DNA from: Roridomyces roridus | Lineage: Eukaryota > Basidiomycota > Agaricomycetes > Agaricales > Mycenaceae | Length of the DNA stretch: 64,000 nucleotides | NCBI GenBank assembly: GCA_029378245.1 | Contig: JARKIF010000005.1 | Coordinates: 124,001-188,000, forward strand | Direction: 5' to 3' | Notes under the pieces: model-generated | What the model was told of the DNA's origin: nothing | The model's input: the letters and a program-made list of their open reading frames with translations, nothing else | Database searches by the model: none | Made by a program: the position numbers and the translations under genes | In this document: piece by piece, positions 1 through 10,458 of the stretch | Layout: every line of letters starts with the position of its first letter | How positions within the stretch are numbered: the first letter of the stretch is position 1

Positions 1-1
1 C

Positions 2-2197
2 GAGAGCAGTGACAGCGTTACCGAAAGCGACAGCGATAACAACGCCCCGCCGCCAAGGAGACCTAAATCCAAGGCCGCTGTCATCCTTTCGTCCTCAGTA
101 GCTCCCAGCCCCAATGCTAATGGCACCGTGGAGAAGCCCAAGTCAAAGCCTCACCCGAACGGGCGCCCCCTTCCCAAGATCGTGCAAGGCCTACTCAGGA
201 ATGATTTTGCCAGGCCGAGGAGGATGCGCGATGATACGGATGATGAAGAAGAGAATGGGGAGGAAAAGCAATGGCCGCCCGAGCGCCCGGCCAAGACGAG
301 ATCAAAGGTGTCGAAGCCAAAGCCGAAGCCGAGTTCTGCTGACGAGATGGACGAGCTCGAGGAGGAGGCAGTTGTGTCGCTCGGGGCGGAGCCAAACCTT
401 CAGGAACTCGAACATGTCGATGCGATAGAGCAGGATCCGAGAATATCACTCCCGCCTCCAGCCCCACCGCGCAGCCCGGCAGCGATAAAGCGGTCACCTC
501 TATCTCCTCGCCCGCATCGCTCGGCACCACCACCGCAACACGTCAATGCCGTCGCCTCTTCTTCGCGTGTGCGGCTTACTCCTGCTCCCGCTCCTCTTCC
601 TTCACCTGTCAGGTCTACCCTCACTGCTGGCTCAGCTCAAAGGCATGGGCCGTCAGTGCAGAAGAGCGCCTCGGTAGAATGGCTGGCTCGTCTTCGACAA
701 AGGGAGAAGGAGGTGGAGCCCAGACAGAGCTCGTCGATGTCGCCAATTGATTGGGGATCTCCAGTGAAGCGGCGGATGTCCCCGCCACCAAATGGAGGCA
801 TCGAGATGGCACGGAATATCTCGATGCCGCGGAATAATTCTCCGATGAGAAGCGTCACTGGCTCAACGGAGAACGGCAGCCACCGCCGCTCGCAGGCGCC
901 CAGCCCAGGCTCTGTTCGCCATCTCGATCTCGGGAGGAATTCCTTGCAGAGTCTACCAACACCAGTGGAGCCAAGAGGACCTGATTATAGTCTACCATCG
1001 CCTCCGCGTGGTGCTTCCTCTCAAGGACTGCTGCGACGACACTTGGATTTTCGATCCGGAACCGAGTCGTACGAGGCGACCCCTCTTGCTGGAAAGGCCA
1101 AGGGGAAGAGCAAGGCCCTACCCCGAGATAGGTCTACTGCCCCAGCTACCGCCGACACCCATACAAGACGACACAGCCTTCCTGCACCGCTGGCGCGTCA
1201 AGCCCAACTCGCAGGTGTGCTACCGAGGATTGACTTCCAGGCGGGGAAGATTAGTTTCACGGCGCCTTTGAAGACGTCTCCGGGGCGTGCGGTGTCGGTT
1301 TCGAGCCTGTTCAAAAGGAGGGTGAGCGGTTCTGGTTTGAAGGAGGAGCTCACGAGGCGATCGTTGCCTGCGCCTGCCCGGGAAAGATTGCCTACCGCCC
1401 CGCCTCCATTGGATGAAGAACAGCTAGCAAGGAAGTATAATCAGCCGGTAGAAGTTGTAAGGGAGGTGATTGAAGCTACTGGGGAAGGGGCGGAGATGGT
1501 GTTGAGGCGGATGAAGGAGGGGGCAGAGAGGGCGAGGAGGGAGGCGTTGGAAGAGATGGGGGTGAGGGTGAGGAATGAAGAGGAATCGGTTGTGTTGAGA
1601 CACAAAAGGCCGAGAGAGAGTGGGGATGACGCCGAGGGTTCGGGGCAGCGGAATCGCAGAGACTCGTCGAGGCAGGTCGAGGTACCTGATACGTTGCTGC
1701 ATTCACGAGGGAGGGAGAGGGAGCGCGAAATCTCGAATGCTGGTAGGGCGGATCAACGACATGTTGCTCGGGAGGAGGGGCCATTCGTCTTTCATCATCG
1801 GCGAAGGGACTCGGCACCACACAGGATTTCCAGAACTTCCGCCGCTGCCGAGGAGGAAGAATTTCGACCACAACCGCTTGCAAGGGACGTGTTTGCGGAT
1901 ATAGGGTATTCTCCGCCTTCGAGGTCGCGTGCGCGAGTGGCGCAGAAACAGCTGGGGCTCGGGCGGGGCAGGGTGAGCAGTGAAAGGAGTCCTCAAGTTC
2001 AGCCTACGACACCGGCAACCTCAAGGCGCGCCAGCGAGGAGGAAGAAAAGCCACAGCTACCGCGGTTCGAGGAGGTGGCTAGCGATGTGCGGGTGTTGAG
2101 GGAAATTGAGACAGTAGATTTATCGGCGGGGTTGAGGATTGCCAGGGATGTTGCTGCGTACATGTGCAGTGGCGATCTTCCTAGTCCATCACGGTGA
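2..2197 (+). CDS. Hypothetical Ser/Pro/Arg-rich protein, 5' end outside window
   Basis: The frame is already open at base 2 and no ATG is needed inside the window, so this is the 3' part (about 730 codons) of a longer gene. Most of it is low complexity: acidic Ser/Asp clusters at the start, then Pro/Ser/Arg-rich text with many SP and RR motifs, as in disordered nuclear proteins. Two folded-looking segments stand out: a helical stretch near bases 1410-1560 (LARKYNQPVEVVREVIEAT, then AEMVLRRMKEG) and the final 40 residues. The first resembles the short helical C-terminal module of fungal Rap1-like telomere proteins or a UBA-like helix bundle, but this is only an impression; the BRCT and Myb domains that would support Rap1 would lie upstream. 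No intron is needed. I do not assign a function. Confidence 0.6.
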   Translation, partial: ESSDSVTESDSDNNAPPPRRPKSKAAVILSSSVAPSPNANGTVEKPKSKPHPNGRPLPKIVQGLLRNDFARPRRMRDDTDDEEENGEEKQWPPERPAKTRSKVSKPKPKPSSADEMDELEEEAVVSLGAEPNLQELEHVDAIEQDPRISLPPPAPPRSPAAIKRSPLSPRPHRSAPPPQHVNAVASSSRVRLTPAPAPLPSPVRSTLTAGSAQRHGPSVQKSASVEWLARLRQREKEVEPRQSSSMSPIDWGSPVKRRMSPPPNGGIEMARNISMPRNNSPMRSVTGSTENGSHRRSQAPSPGSVRHLDLGRNSLQSLPTPVEPRGPDYSLPSPPRGASSQGLLRRHLDFRSGTESYEATPLAGKAKGKSKALPRDRSTAPATADTHTRRHSLPAPLARQAQLAGVLPRIDFQAGKISFTAPLKTSPGRAVSVSSLFKRRVSGSGLKEELTRRSLPAPARERLPTAPPPLDEEQLARKYNQPVEVVREVIEATGEGAEMVLRRMKEGAERARREALEEMGVRVRNEEESVVLRHKRPRESGDDAEGSGQRNRRDSSRQVEVPDTLLHSRGREREREISNAGRADQRHVAREEGPFVFHHRRRDSAPHRISRTSAAAEEEEFRPQPLARDVFADIGYSPPSRSRARVAQKQLGLGRGRVSSERSPQVQPTTPATSRRASEEEEKPQLPRFEEVASDVRVLREIETVDLSAGLRIARDVAAYMCSGDLPSPSR

Positions 2198-2349
2198 CGC
2201 AGCCCATATCTCATTTACATGGATTGGTATCTAATTTCTTTGCGCGGTCTCAAGTCTTGGGCGTTCGATGCTCGAGTGCAGTCTATATTTCTTTCTACTA
2301 GAGCTACTTTTCTCGTAGATAGGCTGAAGACGCGCCCATTGCTAGTCCG

Positions 2350-3703
2350 TCATTGTTTTTTCACGTTCGCAAGCCCACTAATCTGCCACGCCATCATACG
2401 CCTCACAATCGGCAGCTTGGTGAGCATCCATACCACCCAGATGCGAAGATATGGCCCCCAGCCCGCACTGCCCGCTTCCACCTGGGACATGTCTGTGACC
2501 ATGACGATGACCTGACGCGCGATGGCACGGCGACGCGTCGAGTACGCGTGGAAAATGCTCGCGGCATCGACATCATTCTTTCCGCCTAGGACGGCGGTAC
2601 GGTGTTCGTCGATAGCCTGTCCCAGCTCGACTCCGTCACCAATGCCGAGGGACATTCCTTGTCCACCGCCTGGTCCATGAGTGTGGGCCGAATCACCCGC
2701 AAGGAGGATGTACGCTCCGCCTGGAGCAGCGTGGACATACGAGTCGGCGAGAGCGTTCCGGGTGCGGAAACGAGAACTGCTGAGGAGCTTGCCGATCCTT
2801 GGGACCTCAAGGGGCGTCGAACAAAGCCCAGCCCCCCGGGCGTCCAGGATGCCCTGCAGATAGGTGATGTCGGGGTTGGGAGGTGGGATGTCGACTGTGT
2901 TGAGGTAGAGGCGGAATAAGTTCTGCTTCAGATCGTCCGGAAGAGAAGAGTCCACCATCGGTCCCGTCATCACGAAGCCCTCGTCGGCCACCTTGATTTG
3001 CAAGATCTCTCGGGGAAGGTTGGTCGGCAACTTCTCAAAGACGACATCAGCAACAACGAATGATTTATCTGCTCGTCCGGGAGCCGCTGGTTTCTTGGTG
3101 ATGGGGTCGACGAACGGTATGCCGGCGAATGTTCGCAGAAAGGACTTGGATCCGTCGGCTGCAACGACATAACGCGCCGTGAGGACATGACCCGACTCGA
3201 ACTGCAACTCGTATTGCGAGCCTTCTGCGACTTGGGAGACACCACAAACGCGGCTATTGAAGTGAATGTGGTTGGGCAGGGACTTGCGCAGTTGACGCTC
3301 CACATCGTCTTGCCGGACAATGAGCGCAAAGGGGTACTGGGTGTGTGATTTGAGGGCGGGCTCAAAAGGTATGGTGAACACGGTCTTCCCGTTCCGATCC
3401 CGCATCCTAAATGCCTCGCCCTTGACGCCCACTGAGAGAATATTCGCTGGAATTTGAGAATCGACTGTCTTCAGTGCCTGTGTGATCAGAGTGAGCAACT
3501 CAGCAGACTACTAAATGCAGTGGACCCACCTCAAGCCCGCTGGGAAACAGGACGATGGTGCGCGAGTCATTGTGCGCTTCGCTGAGGGCGTCGACGATGA
3601 CGAATGGGATTTGGCGAGCGGCCAACGCCAAAGCGCATGAGAGACCACTTGGGCCAGCTCCCACAATGCAGACTTCGGTCGTCGAGGGCAAGGAACCAGA
3701 CAT
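2350..3703 (-). CDS. FAD-dependent monooxygenase, family I (phenol-hydroxylase-type fold)
   Basis: Two exons, 3703-3530 and 3477-2350, joined by a 52 nt phase-0 intron, give 433 aa. The ATG at 3703 is chosen because the family starts 8-12 residues before the FAD motif. Seen: the N-terminal dinucleotide motif VCIVGAGPSGLSCAL, the ARYVVAADGSKSF segment (DG motif) and GDSAHTHGPGGGQGMSLG (second FAD-binding GD motif). These are the hallmarks of class A flavoprotein monooxygenases (FAD_binding_3), which hydroxylate aromatic or related substrates with NAD(P)H and O2. The protein stops about 40 residues after the last helix and lacks the thioredoxin-like C-terminal domain of true phenol hydroxylases. 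Closest relatives in this window are at 33140 and 40294, with the intron at the same codon. Substrate unknown; no signal peptide seen. Confidence 0.88.
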
Positions 3704-3892
3704 GGGGGATGAAACGGTCACTGGGCGCCAATGTCTTATATCAATGCGAGGGCGGCCTGTGCCGAATGTCGGCTATTCATCCGCGCAGTGCTTGATAGGA
3801 GAAGAATAAGATACAAAGGGAGTGAGATGCTCGTCGAGGGATTCTATAGCATGCCGAGCCTTATCGGGGCGCGTCGTCGCGGTGAGAAGACT

Positions 3893-4290
3893 TTGACCGC
3901 CATCAAAGGTGATGCGAAAATGCTTCCGTTTTTTCTCACCCTGTTCTGCTCCGTACCAGCAAGTCCCTTTCTATGCAGGTATCGTTTTGGCCGTGAGGAA
4001 GACACGAAATGAAGTTGGAGAATGAGGTCCAGTGGAAGCTTGGTGGAAGCACCGACAAGGAAGGAAGCCAGACACTTCTTCATTGCAAGAGGCCAATCTC
4101 GACGTACTGCGAGGATTGAAGAAGACCAGATGAAGACCTAAAGGAATCAAGGATGTATGCTTGACTCTTAACCATGATGTAGAGCGTCTTCAGCGTTATC
4201 GGCCTGTTCTCTGTCTTCAGCGTGCTCTACGAGCTCTTCGACCCCAGTCCGTTGAGCGTGATGCAGTTTCTGCGAATATACGCCGAGAGC
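3893..4290 (+). pseudogene. Truncated third copy of the duplicated membrane-protein segment
   Basis: This stretch aligns by eye with the 5' flank and first codons of the gene at 30097, and with the inverted copy near 19480-20000. Shared landmarks are the run ATGCTTCCGTTTTTTCTCA, the CTTTCTATGCAG block and the AGGAAGACACGAAATG block. The coding part starts at 4172 with ATG ATG TAG, so a stop occupies the third codon, after which VLYELFDPSPLSVMQ is still readable before similarity ends near 4290. It is therefore a 5' fragment and not a functional gene. It abuts a carboxypeptidase relic at 4332, so two unrelated gene fragments are joined here. Confidence 0.7.
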
Positions 4291-4331
4291 CCGGTACGAA
4301 CTCTCAACAGTGGCCTTGACAGAATCCTGAG

Positions 4332-4805
4332 CATTTGTGGATCTTGAATGCTTCGCATATGGCTCCGTTCGACCTCCCGTACGTCTCGCATGATATGATC
4401 TTGCAGTTCATGGGCGTCAACTTGAGCGCCATCCTCGAGGGCTCGGCCAGGATCCCGAGTGGTCTGACACCGATATTTGCCGATACCGACCGCCAAGCCC
4501 GTCTCTGATCCGGGTATGAGTCCACAGCAGGCCAAGGCTATGTGGGAGGGTATGTCGGCTTCTCTTTCTTTTCAGCGTGATTTCTGGCCCTCGTGCTGGC
4601 CCTCATCATCCTCATGCTCGGCGCCATCGGCATCTTTGTCTGGTGCCGAATGTGCAGGAGGTGGAACACCCCGCGGCAGGGCATGGAGGTCGATTCGAGC
4701 TTCAACGCCATTCCACGAGGGCTAGATTCATCTACGTCTCCCTCCACCAAAACGAAAGACCTTCTCAACGAGCAGACTCGGAGTGCATTCGTGGCAATCC
4801 CCTAG
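4332..4805 (+). pseudogene. 3' relic of a KEX1-type serine carboxypeptidase gene
   Basis: The readable pieces follow the order of the C-terminal end of fungal pheromone-processing carboxypeptidases (KEX1). First comes NASHMAPFDLPYVSHDM with the region of the catalytic histidine, then FMGVNLSAILEGSARIP. A SDPGMSPQQAKAMWE spacer follows, then a single membrane span, LALIILMLGAIGIFVW, with a basic stop-transfer CRMCRRW and a short acidic and Ser/Thr tail ending at TAG 4803-4805. The frame changes at least twice (near 4340 and near 4506, where a TGA appears). There is no room upstream for the alpha/beta-hydrolase body, which is replaced by the fragment at 3893-4290. KEX1 is a Golgi membrane protease that trims basic residues from prohormones; this copy cannot make it. 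The family call rests on recalled family architecture. Confidence 0.6.
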
Positions 4806-4890
4806 ATATTTTTTTATCTTAGATATCTAGATCAAGTAATACAATCGCATCACTGATTTGTCCATCCTTGCTCTGTTCTCTACACGCTTC

Positions 4891-7177
4891 ATGCCCAGCA
4901 AGAAAAAGAGCAAAAAGCCTCTGGGGGAGGCCAATACTTTCGAAATTCTGCTCGCAACTGCTGTCCTGTCGCCTGATCTAGAATCTCTAATCAAGGCCGT
5001 CTGCGAAAGGCTGGCCATCCCTGGTTCGGTGTGGTTTAGCATCGATCGACATACATCTAATGGCACACTGCAGACTTGAAAAGTAAGCGGGGATTGAAGC
5101 ATTGCCACGAATCATTCGCTACCATCTCGGCCACGTTGGACACGCTGTTTCAGCAATGTCGAGAACATCGACTGGCTCGCGTCTCGGCTGACCATTTGTC
5201 GGCTGCCACTATTGTTATATATGAGCAGATGGGAGAGGATAGTCTGCTCAGAAAGCGAATTGTCAATGAAGCCCGTGAGTGAAATTTGGAACAATCTTAC
5301 AGCTCACCAAAAATTGCCAGACTTCTTCCAAAAGGCGATGGCACTGCTGCATTCCGAGTCGGAGGACGCGAGAGTGATCGCGATGAGCACGCTGAGCTCA
5401 GCATCGCACTGGAAGGATTCTGCGATCCTGCAAGACCTTTCGAACTTCATACCAACCATCCTCGACGCTGCCGAGGTCCATTCGACCCAGCTCAACTACT
5501 TGGAGAAGGCCGTCTGCGTCCTTGCCCACACTAGCACAGCTGTATTTGTGGATGATGCTCCAGATCCAAAATTGACGACCTTGGTTTCTTTACCGCGCAT
5601 CCTTCGCTTCATGTTGGGTGTGGTCCGTCTTCCCAATTCCACACGACTCAGCTACGACCACTTCACCATCTTCTGCTATCACACGATTCCAAAAAATCCC
5701 GACATTTTCCTCTCTGTGCCAGACTCGATCGACTTTCTTGTGGCCTCCACTCGATCCAAGGATCTCATTAGTCGAGAGGTTGCTCAGCACGCTCTCGTCA
5801 GCTTGTTCTCCATGCAGGAGGACCGCGCAGCTCCGAGTGATTTTGGATCATCCCAATCACTCGGACCTCCACCGCCGCACGTTCGGCAGGCTCTCCAGCG
5901 CTACTACGGCGATGTCAACTCGGACAACACCGCGCTCATAAAAACCATGCAGAGAACAGAGGAGTTGTCTGACCTCATGGACGACTTCGAGGATGCTTGC
6001 AGCTCCCACTTTGATCTGGGGCACGCTCTCGGCGAGCTGATACTGCGTAGCGAGGATCTCGTGCGGAGTGAGGTTTGTGGGCCAGAGGGTGATCAAATTA
6101 TTCGAATGCTCCGACTGTGCGAGGCAGCCGTGCGAGGTGGTGGACACAATCTGAAGAACGTTCTAATCGCGGATGTTCTGCGTTGGGAGCTTCTTTTCTC
6201 GACTGGGAGTGCAGAAGCATCTAAATTTGCTCGTGATGCGGTCCAGTGGTACCCGTCCGAGGCCTTTTTCTACTATGCCATGACGGTCTGCCACCCGTCA
6301 GAGGTTGCCGCTGTTCTCTACGGAGAGAAAGGCCTACAGTGTGCCTCGATGTCCGAGTCTTTGCGGCAGGAACTTCTCTTCAACACGATCTCTTCCTCGT
6401 ACCACATCATAACAAAAATGCTTCAAGGACGGCCGGAGGAAATTCGTTTAAAGGAAGTAAATCACTTGATATGGAAGGCGGCGTCGTTTGCAGCAACCTT
6501 TGTGCGCGATGCTCCGCCTGATCATCCTTATGCACCTTCGATAAATGCCGTTGCCATCCTCCTCGATATCCTGATGCATGGACATTTGTTCACCGAGGAT
6601 TTCATTCGGGTGAGTTATTTGTTTAATTCATTTCTAAGCGGCCCGGACCTGATGTTCCCAAGACTGGTCGTGAAAAGTACGACTTAGTATCCGACATTGC
6701 TCGCTACACAGGCTTTGGCATTTGGGAGCCCTCGAATGAATGCCTCGCAGTTGACAGAATTTTGGCGCGCATGTCTCCTGCGTGGCGCCGTTGGGGCCCA
6801 ATCATCTGCCGTCATCCCAGTAGAGGATACATGCCCGTGGACCCAAATAATGACTCGGACCCGGACGCGGATCTCATTGCCTGGTTCAAGAAACTCGACT
6901 TTGCGCCCCCGAAGTGGGCTGATCTCGAGATGCGTGGTATAGATCCTGGCACAAGGCGAGTCGGGCAGGCGCAAATGCATTGCTGCTCTTCGTGCAATAA
7001 GCCCAGCGCAGTGCTCAAACGATGTGCGGGATGTCAAATGGCTAGGTGTGTTGAGTGTTTTTTGTTGTGCCCATTTTCTGACTTCGACCAAGTAGATATT
7101 GTAACGATACTTGTCAGAAAAAAGACTGGAAAGCTCATCGAGATATCTGCAGGGCTAGTCGGGTAGATTTGGACTAG
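4891..7177 (+). CDS. MYND-type zinc finger protein, paralogue A
   Basis: A protein of about 700 aa starts at ATG 4891 (PSKKKSKKPLG, a basic start). It has a long helical repeat-like body and ends in a MYND zinc finger. The finger is split by the last intron: CCSSCNKPSAVLKRCAGCQ, AR, then YCNDTCQKKDWKAHRDIC, giving the C-x2-C ... C-x2-C ... C-x3-C ... H-x3-C spacing. Exons are roughly 4891-5030, 5077-5276, 5329-6608, 6638-7046 and 7098-7177; the intron at 6609-6637 would be only 29 nt, and the first junction is the least certain. MYND fingers bind proline-rich partner peptides. Large helical MYND proteins of unknown function are expanded in mushrooms. Paralogue B at 14790 has the same start, body and end. 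No catalytic (SET) motif is visible. Confidence 0.75.
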
Positions 7178-7926
7178 TTACATTGTTTTCTTGCATGTAA
7201 AATGTGCCGATTGGCAAGATTGTCGAAGTGGTTCAGTTTCGGGGGCCGTGCTCGCGACGCGACGCGCGTCAGGTGACCGTTTACATCAAACTAGGCAACA
7301 AGGGTAAATTGTCGGCTCTTGACGCTTAACCACATCCATCTTGAAATCTGGCAGCTCTTCACTCTGGATAAATGCCCATACGATACTCCTTCTCACAAGG
7401 TCAGGATCGTCATTCCATGCGCACAAGTCAGGTTTTGGTGCGTTTGCCGCGGATGCCCGCGGCAACCCCCACGCGTGACGGGTACTCAACACGGCGGAAA
7501 TACACAGACTCCTGCAGTCGACGCAACTGTGTCCGAGCTTCGGATCAAGATTACAGACTGAGAGAAGATTGCAACAACCGCTGGGCTCTCGTTGGATGCT
7601 GCTCGAGTCTAAAGTTAAAACGCGATTCCTTTCCGCGTGGAGTGCGTCAGTGATATGGTTCTTCAAGTTACTCATTCCAGCCGATGCTTCTTCCTTGATC
7701 CTGGAAAATCTGCTGGCGTATGAAGGCTCAACGAGTGATAAATGTTACCACGAACAGCTCTCGGCGCATGGTGCTCCGAGTGACGAACCTATTCTTGTTT
7801 CCTCCCCATACCCGGCGCGGCAACACCATCCAATTCTCTTGATGGTCCAATAACAGGTTCCGCTGTCGTCGCCGTATTATTCAGACCTGGTACAGCTCTT
7901 TCCTCCCACTTGTACTACAAACTCTC
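7178..7926. other. Intergenic region with one doubtful small reading frame
   Basis: No recognisable gene was found between the MYND gene and the next monooxygenase. On the minus strand an ATG at 7675 opens a 129-codon frame to 7286 containing several cysteines and an ELPDFKMDVVKRQEPTIYP tail. It has no recognised domain, and its Arg/Cys-rich make-up could equally be chance. The stretch from 7680 to 7926 is presumably the promoter and 5' leader of the downstream gene. Confidence 0.3.
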
Positions 7927-10075
7927 ATGAGCGACGCAACGTCTAGGCTTGAATTCGTAAGTGATACGCCCTGCTGCAGGCCCGACTCTTATACTTGGCA
8001 TCACAGATTATCGTGGGAGCCTCGGTTTCCGGTCAGTCCAGCGCCACGAAGGCGATGGAGCACGAACTGAATACCATGACCATCAGGTCTGGCGTCGGCA
8101 ATCGGATTGAAGGCCTCTGGGCATCGCGTCCGAGTATTAGAGAAAGACCTACAACTAGGTGGAATCGGATCGGTGAGGCGGATAGGTTCATGTTGATCCC
8201 AGCAAATCTAACCTTCTCAAGGTGCCCAATGGCTCTGGATGTGCCCAGTAAGCCTCTTCTTGCACCTTTACGCGACATTAATTCTTGCAGAGTACCGCCA
8301 AATGGTTGCAAGATACTCAGCGATTGGGGCCTCGACGCCGAGCTTCAGGCCAACTCAGCTCCCATCTCGGGCTTCACCATGTACAAATGTGCGCTCAAAT
8401 GAATGATTATTGAAAGGTATTGACGGAAAAAGAGTAGATGACGCAGCAGGGTCTGTCAGTCCGGATTTCATAGGTGAGTCAAACAGTCAGTTCTTTTGCG
8501 TCGACTCAAAAAATGCAGGTGTAAATCTCTGGGATGAGGAAATGCTGAGTGAGGCTCGAGGCGGCTATATGCAGCTACCTTTGAGTGTACCTACACTCAT
8601 CCAGCATTATTTACTTTCCCCGTTAGCACCGAGAGCTCGTCCGTATTCTATACGAGTTTGCCGTCAAGCCCACCGAAGAACACCCCACACCTCTCGTATC
8701 CGTGCTTTTTGGGCAAGAGGTCGTCAGTGTCGACTGCAACGCCTGCTCTGTGACCCTCCGATCTGGGGAGATCCATTCCGCCGACGGTATTCTTGGCGCG
8801 GACGGTGCACGCGGTGTTGTGCGTCGGGCTTTGAAAGCTGAGGAGGAAGCATTGCCGGACAGCGACGTATGGACTGGAATCTCGGCATACAGGTCCGTCT
8901 CTTTTCTTTCCCTCGCGGCAGGTATTGATCAATCTTACCAGTACCGTTATCCCGAGGTCTCTTGTGCTTGAGAATGGACTCGGCTGGTTCTACGATTTTC
9001 CGGGTGTAAGTGTGGTTGGATTCTTCTTGATTCAACATTCAACTAATTATACTCTAGTGCACGACGTGGATCACTTCGCAAAGAGGTAGGCGTATATAAG
9101 TGCTCACTTCTGCTCTGACCTTTGATTTAGCGGCCAGAACGTTCCCCGTGGTACGTGGCAGAAATCAAGGTCGAAGCTTCCGAAACGTTACCTCGGTTTC
9201 AGGGAAAGGACCGCGACCTGTCACTTCTGGTGTACACTCCGGACAGTTCTCAGGACCCCACTTGGACGGAAGAAGCGGAGAAGAAGCTCGTTGATGTTCT
9301 AGGGACTGAGTGTGATGCGCAGTGAGTATGTATCAACTCGGAGACACTTGTCATTGACCTTTCTTTAGCTTACGGAAATTGGCAGCGTTGGCTGGAACGT
9401 CAACTTGTGTCCAGATCAAGGATCATGGGGACCTCGACTCCTGGGTGTCTGAAAGCGGGAGAGTGCTCGCCATTGGGGATGCCGCTCACCCGTTTCCGGT
9501 GAGATATCAGTTTATCCAGCTGATGACTCCCAGCTGATTGTACCAGCCTGGTGCTCTGCATTCCTATTCATGCTCTCTTGAAGATGGAGTGTTTGTTGGA
9601 AAACTGTTCTCTCACACACAAAGCGCCGATCGGATCCCCGAGTTCATGAGAGCTTTTCAAGAGCACCGAGAGTCACGCTGCACTCATATTCGGGATGGTG
9701 AGAAGGAAATTCTGCGATTGATGATGCTTCCCGAGGGCCCAGAGAAAATCGCCACCGAGGTGTCCATGCGCAAAAAACAAGCGGCTGGTCGGAACGTGTT
9801 GGAAGGTGATCTCGAGAGTTTGCTGGACGATTTTATCACGGTGTAAGTTGTCTCCACGCGGGTGTGAGAATACTGATGTGCTCTACAGATTCAGCTATGA
9901 TGCTCGCGATGACGCGGACGAGTACTGGATGGCGTGGGGACGCTACCGCGACGATGGATCTTTGAGTAGTGGGCCACTCAAAATGGCATTCACCAGTTTT
10001 GAGCAGCAATTCGCAGAGGGCAGTGAGTCTGAGTCGGAGGAGGACCTTTTCTTCGTTTCCAAAAAAATCGACTGA
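7927..10075 (+). CDS. Salicylate-hydroxylase-like FAD monooxygenase, family II, copy 1
   Basis: The gene has about ten short exons. It starts at ATG 7927 with a 10-codon exon (SDATSRLEF) followed by GTAAGT, and ends at the stop 10073-10075 after an acidic Ser/Glu tail. Readable blocks are IIVGASVSG + LASAIGLKASGHRV (FAD Rossmann motif), LPPNGCKILSDWGLD-type text (8290-8340), RELVRILYEFAVKP, GILGADGARGVVRRAL (DG motif) and VLAIGDAAHP (GD motif, about 9460-9490). This is the order seen in salicylate 1-monooxygenase and 6-hydroxynicotinate-monooxygenase-like enzymes, which are cytosolic NAD(P)H-dependent aromatic hydroxylases. The first Rossmann motif reads GASVSG where GAGISG is usual. The tandem copy 2 at 10459 shares every intron I could place. 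Substrate unknown. Confidence 0.8.
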
Positions 10076-10458
10076 GCAGTGACTATCGTAGAATAAATTT
10101 ATGTTTAGGCTCTTGTTCAAACCTTGACATGCTTGACAACCAGTCGGTGCTCCAATGCCGAAATGATGGCAGTGATGTTCTCCCGCTCTTCCTTTCCCGG
10201 AACCTGAGCTCACTGGCTTTTCTGCTTCAATTCTCCCGTTTCGCTGGTCCCGACTCGGACTGACCACAAAGCTTCAAGAAGCCTGTTCTAAGTACTAGTC
10301 TTGCGGCCCACAGTGAATGGCGGAGGAACCAAATATACAACCTATTCCTGAGTCTCTCCCACTGGTATCTTCTTCTCTTCCATGATAATGGTCCGTCTGT
10401 TCAGGTCCCGAGCCCGACTGTGGCCGTCTCTCTCTCTCTACATCCTAGCTTTGAGCTC

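Noticed and set aside
1424..1996. Antisense frames opposite the first gene (Pro/Ser/His-rich)
   Set aside because: They mirror the purine-rich Glu/Arg/Gly coding strand, and their texture is that of complement shadows.
7286..7675. 129-codon minus-strand frame as a firm gene
   Set aside because: No domain, unusual Cys/Arg content and no splice or promoter support; mentioned only within the intergenic entry.
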